From contig JAEEGN010000285.1 in the NCBI GenBank assembly GCA_016280345.1, positions 1 to 5,139 on the forward strand: a DNA stretch of 5,139 nt, in the 5' to 3' direction. Numbering within the stretch: position 1 is the first letter of the stretch; every line of letters begins with the position of its first letter. Below, piece by piece: positions 1 through 5,139 of the stretch. This stretch comes from Selenomonadaceae bacterium. Its GTDB lineage: Bacteria > Bacillota > Negativicutes > Selenomonadales > Selenomonadaceae. The notes below the pieces were generated by a model. It had not been told where the DNA came from. It did not search any database and saw only the letters and a program-made list of their open reading frames with translations. The translations under genes and the position numbers were made by a program.

Positions 1-1270
1 CGTTGTCCAGATAGATGTCCTTGCCGCGGAAGTACTTGACCGTAGCCATGACGTTCTTCATCGGGACGTAGTCCACGCCGATCTCCCAGCCCTTCTGGCC
101 GGCGCCGATGGCATCGTAGGTCGGCAGCCAGACGGCGGTGTAGCCAAGGTGACGATAGGCGGCGAAGATGCCGAAGGAGCCCTTGTCGGTCTCGTCGGCG
201 CCCTTGTAGTCGAGCTCGATGCTGTAGGCGCGCTTGTTGGCGCTGCCAACCACGCTGGAGGACGGCGAGTTGTTCCAGGCGTAAGCGCCGTTCAGGGCGA
301 TATTCTTATCGAACCGGTAGCCGAGGCCGATTTCCCAGATGTTAGAGGACTTCTTGCCGTCGCCATACTGCATCTCGAACTGCGTCTTGTTGGAGAAGCG
401 ATGGTAAGCGAGACCCCAGGTGAACTTGTTCTCCTCGCGGTCGTTATAAAGCTCGATGGACTGATAGCTGGCCGTGGCGTTTTCGCCGTTCCAGGCGGAG
501 CTGTAAGGGGTGTCATCCGCGTCATGGTTGGCGCGGCCCAGCGTGACCGTCGCCTTGAAGGCCTTGCCGCCGAAGGTGACCTGACCGCCGGCGACGTTGT
601 CATCGAAAATCATACCGCCGTCCACGTTGGTGATGTACGGCAGTTTACCGAGCAGGATCTGGGTGTTGCCGTACTCGCCCTGCACCCAGGCGCGCTCGAC
701 GCGGAAATCGCGGTCGGCGTCCTCAGCGATGGTGCCGTTGGTGGCGTTGCGGCCGCTGTTCATATCGACGCTGTAGTCGATGCGGGCATGGCCGGTCCAG
801 TGCTTGTTGATGCGGGCTTCCGGCTCGAGGCGGAAGGTCACGTAGTTGGCGTTGTTGTGCGGTACGTCCTTATGGTGCTCGTTCCAATAGCGATAGCGAA
901 CCGTGCCCTTCCACTTGACGTTGTCCACTTTCTTCTCGAGAGCGGCGACGCGGACGCCGAGGCTCTTGAGTTCGTCGGCGAACTCAGCGGCCAGCTTGTC
1001 GATCATGGCCTTGTCAGCGCCGGAGACGTTGCTCTTCGCCATGGCCCGGGCAACCATCTGCGCCATCTCGTAGCGGGTGATTTCCTGGTCGCCGCGGTAG
1101 GTGCCGTCGCCGTAGCCCTCGATGACGCCGTCGGCAGCCAGCTGCGCCACCGCGTCATAGGCCCAGTGATCGGCCGGGACGTCCTCGAACGGGTTGGCAG
1201 CCGCGAACGTGGTGGACGCGGCGCCGATGACCAGCGCGCTGGTCAGAGCGGAAATAAGTGTTTTCTTCAT
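1..1270 (-). CDS. SLH-domain outer-membrane porin (OmpM type), 3' end cut off by the window edge
   Basis: The gene encodes an outer-membrane beta-barrel protein anchored to the cell wall; in Negativicutes such OmpM-type proteins act as general porins and tether the outer membrane to peptidoglycan through the SLH domain. The visible 423 residues start MKKTLISALTSALVIGAAS, a typical signal peptide with likely cleavage after about residue 25 (TFAAA). One SLH domain covers about residues 27-77, with FEDVPADHWAYDAV and the ITRYEMAQMVARAM end motif. A polar helical linker, probably coiled coil, runs from about 84 to 118. From about 120 onward there are alternating aromatic and polar strands such as KGTVRYRYWN, ARIDYSVDM and WEIGLGYRFD, as expected of a barrel. 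The ATG start has a strong AAGGAGGAG site 7 nt upstream and directly precedes the signal peptide. No stop is present before base 1; family members are of similar size, so probably only the last strand or so is missing. It has its own promoter and is separate from the operon upstream. Family assignment is confident; pore selectivity is unknown. Confidence 0.93.
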   Translation of the reverse strand, partial: MKKTLISALTSALVIGAASTTFAAANPFEDVPADHWAYDAVAQLAADGVIEGYGDGTYRGDQEITRYEMAQMVARAMAKSNVSGADKAMIDKLAAEFADELKSLGVRVAALEKKVDNVKWKGTVRYRYWNEHHKDVPHNNANYVTFRLEPEARINKHWTGHARIDYSVDMNSGRNATNGTIAEDADRDFRVERAWVQGEYGNTQILLGKLPYITNVDGGMIFDDNVAGGQVTFGGKAFKATVTLGRANHDADDTPYSSAWNGENATASYQSIELYNDREENKFTWGLAYHRFSNKTQFEMQYGDGKKSSNIWEIGLGYRFDKNIALNGAYAWNNSPSSSVVGSANKRAYSIELDYKGADETDKGSFGIFAAYRHLGYTAVWLPTYDAIGAGQKGWEIGVDYVPMKNVMATVKYFRGKDIYLDN

Positions 1271-1277
1271 GGTGTTA

Positions 1278-1286
1278 CTCCTCCTT
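1278..1286 (-). promoter_or_regulatory. Ribosome binding site of the porin gene
   Basis: On the minus strand AAGGAGGAG lies 7 nt before the ATG. It is a nearly full match to the anti-Shine-Dalgarno sequence at ideal spacing, which fixes the start codon and fits a highly expressed envelope protein. Confidence 0.85.
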
Positions 1287-1324
1287 ATGGAATCGTAGAA
1301 TGAAACCCGGCGGATCCACGACTT

Positions 1325-1378
1325 CCCGGGCAGGAGCCCCGTTTGAGTGTCCTCGTTTCCTCAAAAGCCGCTCCCGGG
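1325..1378 (-). promoter_or_regulatory. Structured 5' untranslated leader of the porin mRNA (imperfect long hairpin)
   Basis: The predicted leader of about 120 nt contains nested inverted repeats. The outer arms are CCCGGG plus GGAGC (1325-1337) against GCTCCCGGG (1370-1378), with a small bulge. The inner arms are TTTGAG (1342-1347) and CTCAAA (1360-1365), enclosing a 12-nt loop. The fold would begin about 15 nt from the predicted transcript start and leaves the ribosome binding site free. There is no U-tract after it, so it is not an obvious terminator, and there is no ATG in the leader before the porin start. It may stabilise the mRNA or be a regulatory target. I do not recognise it as a known riboswitch class. 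The pairing is seen in the sequence; the role is inferred. Confidence 0.5.
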
Positions 1379-1399
1379 GGGAAAAGTGAATCTATCGTT

Positions 1400-1427
1400 A
1401 GTATAGCACACCTTTCACAGAATGCAA
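1400..1427 (-). promoter_or_regulatory. Sigma-70 type promoter of the porin gene, extended -10
   Basis: Reading the minus strand, a -35 element TTGCAT (1422-1427) is followed after 16 nt by the -10 element TATACT (1400-1405). The -10 is preceded by TGC, giving the extended -10 motif TGCTATACT. Transcription would start near 1393, leaving an untranslated leader of about 120 nt. The sequence just upstream of the -35 (about 1431-1478) is AT-rich, which may serve as an UP-like element. It lies downstream of the terminator of the preceding operon, so the porin is probably an independent transcription unit. Confidence 0.75.
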
Positions 1428-1474
1428 TAGCTAAAATGAAAGAACTTTTCAGTACCAAAATCCATTCATTTATG

Positions 1475-1516
1475 AAAAGAGCCGGGCGCCTTTCATAACT
1501 GTAAGGCGCCCGGCTC
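1475..1516 (-). terminator. Intrinsic terminator of the four-gene ABC operon
   Basis: A perfect 14-bp stem, GAGCCGGGCGCCTT (1479-1492) with AAGGCGCCCGGCTC (1503-1516), encloses a 10-nt loop. On the minus strand it is followed by TTTT and further AT-rich sequence. It starts about 41 nt after the stop codon of the ABC-2 permease gene and lies before the porin promoter, so it should end the operon transcript. The T-tract is short, but the GC-rich stem is very stable. On the plus strand the stem is followed by a looser T-rich stretch, but no plus-strand gene leads into it. Confidence 0.88.
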
Positions 1517-1557
1517 CGTTTCCTTTTGTGAACCGATGAATATTTTTTTCGTGTTTT

Positions 1558-2298
1558 TTACCGCCGCAGGTTCACGAAAGCCCGGCCGCTGATGAAAAGC
1601 ACGGCGACAAGATAGGCGGCGAGGACAGCCACGGAGGCCAGGGAAACGCCGGCGCCGCTGCCGATGCCGCGCAAGAGATAGCTCGTATGCGTCAGCGGCA
1701 GGCACTCGATGGCGATGCGCAGCGCGTCGGGCAGGGCCCGGGTGGAGAAAAAGGTGCCGCAGAGGAACGACATCGGCAGCAGGATATAGGTATTGACCTG
1801 CCCCATCTGCTCATAGGTGCCGAGGTACATCGCCGCCGCGAAGCCGATGCCGGCAAACACGGCGCAGTTCAGCACCAGCACCAGCAGGAACAGCGGCGTG
1901 ACGGTGAAATGCGCCCCGAAAGCGTAGGCCAGGGCGATGATGATGGCCGAGGAAATCAGCCCCCGCAGCACCGCCGCCAGCACCTTGCCCACGACGTAGG
2001 CGAAGGGGCGCAGCGGCGCCGTGATGTATTCCTCGATGCTCTTGTGATAGACGCGCTCGGCGTGAACCGGCGTCACGCTGTTGAAGCTGATGTTCATGGA
2101 ATTCAGCGCCAGGATGCCGGGCACCAGGAAATCGATATAGGAGCCGCCGCCCGTGGGCTGGATGTTGCGCCCCAGCCCCCAGCCGAAAGCCACGAGATAC
2201 AGGAGCGGCGCCACCATACGGGAAAGGATGAAAGCGGTCAGCCGGTGCTTCAGCACCACCCAGTCGCGCCAGAAAACCGTCCAGATGTCGGCAAGCAC
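1558..2298 (-). CDS. ABC-2 type transporter permease (DrrB/NodJ-like)
   Basis: This is the membrane subunit of an ABC-2 family transporter, a class that mostly exports drugs, lipids, polysaccharides or other small molecules. The 246 residues match the usual length of about 250. Roughly six membrane segments can be seen, at about 22-42, 55-75, 103-128, 134-158, 168-188 and 219-238. A cytoplasmic stretch with ERVYHKSIEEYITAPLRP (about 81-98) fits the coupling region with the E-Y-L-x-x-P-like motif common in the family. A conserved-looking LPLTHTSYLLRG lies near 200-211. The start is GTG, 1 nt after the TGA of its partner ATPase. A GGAGG site inside that upstream gene sits about 9 nt before the GTG, and the next internal Met is only at residue 28, within the first membrane segment. 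It is the last gene of the operon, followed by a terminator. Family is clear; the cargo and even the direction of transport are inferred from the family. Confidence 0.92.
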   Translation of the reverse strand: MLADIWTVFWRDWVVLKHRLTAFILSRMVAPLLYLVAFGWGLGRNIQPTGGGSYIDFLVPGILALNSMNISFNSVTPVHAERVYHKSIEEYITAPLRPFAYVVGKVLAAVLRGLISSAIIIALAYAFGAHFTVTPLFLLVLVLNCAVFAGIGFAAAMYLGTYEQMGQVNTYILLPMSFLCGTFFSTRALPDALRIAIECLPLTHTSYLLRGIGSGAGVSLASVAVLAAYLVAVLFISGRAFVNLRR

Positions 2299-2299
2299 G

Positions 2300-3172
2300 T
2301 CAGAGCCCCTCCTTCCGTCCCGTCAGCTCGATGAAGACGTCCTCCAGATTCGACTCGCGCACCGAGGCCGCCGCGTCCAGCGTGCTGATGAAGCGCCCCG
2401 CGTCCTCCCGCGTGTCGAACAGCCGGAACTCCCGCTTGGCGCCGTCCCGCCACTCGACGACGAAACGCCCGAGGCGCGAGATGAAATTCGCCGGCGTGTC
2501 CACGGCGATCAGCTTCCCCTTGTTCATGATGGCCACCCGGTCGCAGAGCTCCTCGGCCTCCTCGATGTAGTGCGTAGTGATCAGCACCGTGGCGCCGTCG
2601 TCGGCCAGGCGCCGCACCAGCTCCCAGATCCGCCAGCGCACCTGCGGGTCCAGGGCCACCGTCGGCTCGTCCAGGAACAGGATTTCCGGCCGGTGGATCA
2701 GGGCGCGGGCGATCAGCAGCCGCCGCTTCATGCCGCCGGACAGCCGCCGCACGCCGTCGTTGATGACGCCGGACAGCTCCACATAGTCCAGAAGCTCGGC
2801 GATGCGCGCCTCCCGTTCAGCCCGCCCCATGTGGTAGAGCCGGGCGTGCAGTTCCAGGTTCTCCCCCACCGTCAGATCCTGATCGAAATTCAGATTCTGC
2901 GGCACCACGCCGATCATCTGCTTGATGGCCAGCACGTCGTCGGCGTCGTCCACCCGCTTGCCGTCGTAGAGAATCTCCCCCGCCGTGGGCCGCGTCAGCA
3001 TCGTCAGCATCCGGATCGTCGTCGTCTTGCCGGCGCCGTTCGGCCCCAGGAGGCCGAAAATCTCGCCGGTCCCGATGGTCAGCGACAGCCCGTCCACCGC
3101 CACCTTCTCCGCGTTCCGGTTCTGCGCGTCCTTGTGGGGAAACGTCTTGCGGAGGTTCCTGATCTCAATCAT
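2300..3172 (-). CDS. ABC-2 transporter ATP-binding protein (DrrA/CcmA-like)
   Basis: This is the nucleotide-binding subunit that powers the ABC-2 permease encoded next to it. The 290-residue protein has the Walker A motif GPNGAGKTT (43-51), Q-loop Gln92 in VVPQNLN, signature LSGGMKRR (144-151), Walker B ILFLDE (164-169) and H-loop His201 in TTHYIEEAEELC. All catalytic residues are present. LSGGMKRR and the C-terminal extension ending in SNLEDVFIELTGR are typical of the DrrA/NodI group of exporter ATPases. The D-loop region reads TVALDP where TxGLDP is more usual, a mild change. The ATG start overlaps the end of the upstream FecE-like gene by 8 nt and is preceded by AAGGAG (3182-3187) 9 nt away. 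The stop codon is 1 nt before the GTG of the permease, implying translational coupling and balanced subunit production. The substrate cannot be told from the sequence. Confidence 0.95.
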   Translation of the reverse strand: MIEIRNLRKTFPHKDAQNRNAEKVAVDGLSLTIGTGEIFGLLGPNGAGKTTTIRMLTMLTRPTAGEILYDGKRVDDADDVLAIKQMIGVVPQNLNFDQDLTVGENLELHARLYHMGRAEREARIAELLDYVELSGVINDGVRRLSGGMKRRLLIARALIHRPEILFLDEPTVALDPQVRWRIWELVRRLADDGATVLITTHYIEEAEELCDRVAIMNKGKLIAVDTPANFISRLGRFVVEWRDGAKREFRLFDTREDAGRFISTLDAAASVRESNLEDVFIELTGRKEGL

Positions 3173-3980
3173 GCGCCGCCGCTCCTTTCCCGCGCGCCTC
3201 GTCCACCAGCGCCACCGGCGACAGCACCGAGATTCCCTGGGAATTCACGAAAATGTCGGCCCGGACGCCGAAAACTCGCGCCAGCATATCGACCGTCAGG
3301 ATCTCCTTCGGCGTGCCGTGGGCGAAAACGCCGTGATCCTTGATGACCACGATCTCGTCCGAATACTGCAGGGCGTGGTTGATGTCGTGCAGCACCATGA
3401 CCACCGTCATCTTGTAATCGCGGTTGATCTCATCGACGATATTCATGACCTCCAGCTGATGGCCGATGTCGAGATACGTCGTCGGCTCGTCCAGCAGCAG
3501 GATTCGCGGCTGCTGCGCCAGCGCCATGGCAATCCAGGCCCGCTGCCGCTCGCCGCCGGACAGCACCGCCACCCGGCGGTCCTTGTAGCCCGTCATGTGG
3601 GTGCGGTCCAGCGCCCACTCCACCGCCTCCCGGTCCGCCTTCGGGTCGCCGGGCCGCAGCCAGCTCCGGTACGGGAACCGCCCGAAATCCACCAGCTGCC
3701 CCACCGTCACGTCCGCCGGCGCCGTCGCCCCCTGGGGCAGGATCGCCAGCCGCTGGGAAAGCGCCTGCCGCCCCATGGCGCGCACGTCCTCGCCGTCCAG
3801 CAGCACCTGACCCTCGTAGCGCGTATTCAGGCTCGACAGCGCCTTCAAAAGCGTTGACTTGCCGGCGCCGTTGGGCCCGAGGATGGACGTCCGTTTCCCC
3901 TCGGAAAAGGACACGTTCACGTCGCGCAAAATCTCATGTTTCTCGATCGTCACGCCGAGATTTCTCGTTTCCAGCGCCAT
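3165..3980 (-). CDS. Iron-chelate/cobalamin-type ABC importer ATP-binding protein (FecE/FhuC family)
   Basis: This is the cytoplasmic ATPase of a type II ABC importer that moves siderophores, heme or cobalamin across the inner membrane. The 271 residues contain Walker A GPNGAGKST (35-43), Q-loop Gln83 in ILPQGA, signature LSGGERQRAWIAMALAQ (140-156), Walker B ILLLDE (160-165) followed by PTTYLDIGHQLEVM, and H-loop His198 in VLHDINHALQYSD. The string GRFPYRSWL (100-108) and the LDEPTTYLDIGHQ block are typical of FecE/FhuC/FepC proteins and point to ferric siderophores rather than cobalamin, but this is not proof. The ATG shares one base with the stop of the upstream permease gene (TGATG) and has AGGAGGG (3988-3994) 7 nt upstream. 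The 3' end overlaps the next ATPase gene by 8 nt. The two ATPases of this operon are clearly of different subfamilies and serve different permeases. Confidence 0.95.
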   Translation of the reverse strand: MALETRNLGVTIEKHEILRDVNVSFSEGKRTSILGPNGAGKSTLLKALSSLNTRYEGQVLLDGEDVRAMGRQALSQRLAILPQGATAPADVTVGQLVDFGRFPYRSWLRPGDPKADREAVEWALDRTHMTGYKDRRVAVLSGGERQRAWIAMALAQQPRILLLDEPTTYLDIGHQLEVMNIVDEINRDYKMTVVMVLHDINHALQYSDEIVVIKDHGVFAHGTPKEILTVDMLARVFGVRADIFVNSQGISVLSPVALVDEARGKGAAAHD

Positions 3981-4987
3981 CAGAGTTCCCTCCTGAGCAA
4001 GAAGAGGAAGAACGGCGCGCCCAGCACCGCCATCAAAATACCGACAGGCAGCTCCGTCGGCGCGAACATGGTCCGGGCGAAGGTATCGCTGCCCATCACC
4101 ACCGCCGCCCCGAGAAGCGCCGCCCCCGGCAGCAGGAAGCGGTAATCAGAGCCGATCAAAAGCCGCGTCGCGTGAGGCACGATCAGCCCCACGAAGCCCA
4201 GCAGCCCCACCACCGAAACGGCGCTGGCCGCCAGCAGAGCCGCCAAAGCCGTCATCACCACGCGGGTCAGTTCCACGTTCAGCCCCAGCCCCTTGGCGAT
4301 CTCGTCGCCCAGCTGCAGGATATTCAGATGCTTCGAGCCCAGCATCGCCAGGATCGCGCCGCCGATGGCGTAAGGCAGGATGATATAGACGTGGGGCCAG
4401 CTTCGCGCCGCCAGACCGCCGGCCATGAACATCAGCGCCCCGTGCACCTTGTCGCTGTAGAAAATCAGCATCGCCGAAATCCCCGCCCCCAGGAACGCCG
4501 ACACCGCGACGCCCGCCAAAATGATGCGGACGGGCCGGATGCCGTTCTTCCAGGCCAGGATATAGATGACGATAGCCGCGCTCATGGCGCCGACGAAGGC
4601 CACCGGCGTGATCAGGTACTCATGGCCGGGAAAGACCAGCATCATCGTGATACCCGCCAGGCCCGCGCCCGACGAGATACCGATGATATGCGGGTCCGCC
4701 AGCGGATTCTTCATCACCGCCTGGAGGATCGCCCCCGACAGCGCCAGATTCACGCCCACCAGCGCCCCGACCACGGTGCGGGGCAGGCGGATATTCATGA
4801 TGATCTGCTGGTGCGTGCCGGCGCCGATCCCCGCCAGCGACTGCCAGATCTCCTCTAGGGGAATCCGCACCGAGCCCAGCATGACGCTGGCGGCGAAGGC
4901 CACGGCGACCAGAATGCCGAATCCCATCAGCACGGCGGCCCGTCGCGTCGCTGAAATTCCCGCACCAGCGGCTTTTTTCTCTTCCAT
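3980..4987 (-). CDS. Iron-chelate/cobalamin-type ABC importer permease (FecCD/BtuC family)
   Basis: This is the polytopic inner-membrane permease of a type II ABC importer; two copies normally form the channel. The 335 residues match the family's usual length. Conserved blocks are all present: RLPR (67-70), the stretch from VGVNLALSGAILQAVMKNPL through ADPHIIGISSGAG (78-109), the ATPase-contact region LGDEIAKGLGLN (226-237), VGLLGFVGLIVPHATRLLIG (260-279) and the C-terminal PTELPVGILMAVLGAPFFLF (310-329). Hydrophobic segments throughout fit about ten membrane helices, the first at about 17-38. The ATG has AAGGAGG (4994-5000) 6 nt upstream and follows a leader of about 60 nt from a consensus promoter. 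It is the first gene of the operon. Only one permease gene is present, so a homodimer as in BtuC/HmuU is expected. No substrate-binding protein gene is seen in the window. Confidence 0.95.
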   Translation of the reverse strand: MEEKKAAGAGISATRRAAVLMGFGILVAVAFAASVMLGSVRIPLEEIWQSLAGIGAGTHQQIIMNIRLPRTVVGALVGVNLALSGAILQAVMKNPLADPHIIGISSGAGLAGITMMLVFPGHEYLITPVAFVGAMSAAIVIYILAWKNGIRPVRIILAGVAVSAFLGAGISAMLIFYSDKVHGALMFMAGGLAARSWPHVYIILPYAIGGAILAMLGSKHLNILQLGDEIAKGLGLNVELTRVVMTALAALLAASAVSVVGLLGFVGLIVPHATRLLIGSDYRFLLPGAALLGAAVVMGSDTFARTMFAPTELPVGILMAVLGAPFFLFLLRREL

Positions 4988-5041
4988 AGTCTCCCTCCTT
5001 GCCGGAATACGGACTTTATGAAAATTTCGCCGAAGGAATTC

Positions 5042-5139
5042 ACGGTTGATTTCATTATAGATTTTCGCCGGAGAAGTGTCAACCGAAACGAAATATCGTC
5101 TCTCCCAAGGGATGGGTTCCTTCCTGGATGACGGTTGAC
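5042..5139. repeat. Three copies of CGGTTGA/TCAACCG around the operon promoter (candidate operators)
   Basis: The heptamer CGGTTGA occurs at 5043-5049 and 5132-5138 on the plus strand and in inverted orientation (TCAACCG) at 5079-5085. The first copy covers the predicted transcription start, the second overlaps the -35 element, and the third lies about 53 bp further upstream. Extended by one base, the second and third form a perfect 8-bp inverted pair (GTCAACCG at 5078-5085, CGGTTGAC at 5132-5139). The placement resembles operators for a repressor that could loop or bind cooperatively. The repeats are directly visible; binding by any protein is inferred. Part of the second copy is forced by the -35 hexamer itself. 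Confidence 0.4.
5054..5082 (-). promoter_or_regulatory. Perfect-consensus sigma-70 promoter of the ABC transporter operon
   Basis: On the minus strand TTGACA (5077-5082) and TATAAT (5054-5059) are separated by exactly 17 nt, a perfect match to the housekeeping consensus. Transcription would start near 5047, about 60 nt before the permease ATG. That leader is too short for a cobalamin riboswitch upstream of the ribosome binding site. Such a strong promoter before a metal-uptake operon is normally held down by a repressor. I see no convincing canonical Fur box, but repeated heptamers flank the promoter and are listed separately. Confidence 0.9.

Noticed and set aside
149..1303. Long plus-strand open frame opposite the porin gene
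   Set aside because: Its translation is a low-complexity run rich in Val, Ala, Gly and Asp with no domain, and it mirrors the porin, which has a signal peptide, SLH domain, promoter and ribosome binding site. It is a by-product of GC-rich codon use.
1472..1498. Tiny plus-strand frame (ATG to TAA, 8 residues) inside the terminator region
   Set aside because: It has no ribosome binding site or promoter and coincides with the terminator stem.
2300..3980. Duplication: two adjacent ABC ATPase genes
   Set aside because: The two proteins differ in signature motif (LSGGMKRR versus LSGGERQR), in C-terminal region and in subfamily, so they are not a recent tandem duplicate.
1687..4858. Several long plus-strand open frames opposite the ABC operon
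   Set aside because: Their products are rich in Arg, His, Gln and Pro, a usual sign of antisense frames in GC-rich genes, while the minus-strand frames carry complete ABC transporter motifs.
4988..5050. Cobalamin riboswitch in the leader of a BtuC-like permease gene
   Set aside because: The predicted leader is only about 60 nt and holds no recognisable B12-box; a cobalamin riboswitch needs far more sequence.
5049..5068. Possible Fur box overlapping the -10 of the ABC operon promoter
   Set aside because: The best alignment I could make to the classical 19-bp Fur consensus matches at only about 9 positions and lacks clear symmetry, so it is no better than expected from AT-rich promoter sequence.

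Overview
The window reads as a bacterial chromosome segment from a GC-rich member of the Negativicutes (Selenomonadales/Veillonellales), the Firmicutes lineage that has an outer membrane. The main evidence is the first gene: a signal peptide, one N-terminal S-layer homology (SLH) domain, a short helical linker and a long beta-rich region. That is the architecture of the OmpM-type porins that tether the outer membrane to the cell wall in this group. The genus and species cannot be read from the sequence.

All five real genes lie on the minus strand, so the window reads from right to left. At 5042-5139 there is a control region with a perfect-consensus sigma-70 promoter and three copies of the heptamer CGGTTGA/TCAACCG. 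A tightly packed four-gene operon (4987 down to 1558) follows. It encodes a FecCD/BtuC-type permease and its FecE/FhuC-type ATPase (the inner-membrane part of a siderophore, heme or cobalamin importer), then a DrrA-type ATPase and an ABC-2 permease that together form a separate, probably exporting, ABC transporter. Gene junctions are 1-nt overlap, 8-nt overlap and 1-nt gap, so the four are very probably co-transcribed and translationally coupled. A strong intrinsic terminator (1475-1516) closes the operon.

The porin gene follows with its own extended -10 promoter (1400-1427), an untranslated leader of about 120 nt that can fold into a long imperfect hairpin, and a strong ribosome binding site. 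It runs off the left edge of the window, probably close to its natural end.

Functionally, the window pairs an outer-membrane porin with an inner-membrane importer for a metal chelate and an exporter of unknown cargo. No substrate-binding protein, TonB-dependent receptor or metallophore biosynthesis gene is visible. The most interesting point is the import and export ABC systems locked into one coupled operon behind a consensus promoter with repeated candidate operator sites. I saw no tRNA, rRNA, CRISPR array, insertion sequence or recognisable riboswitch class.
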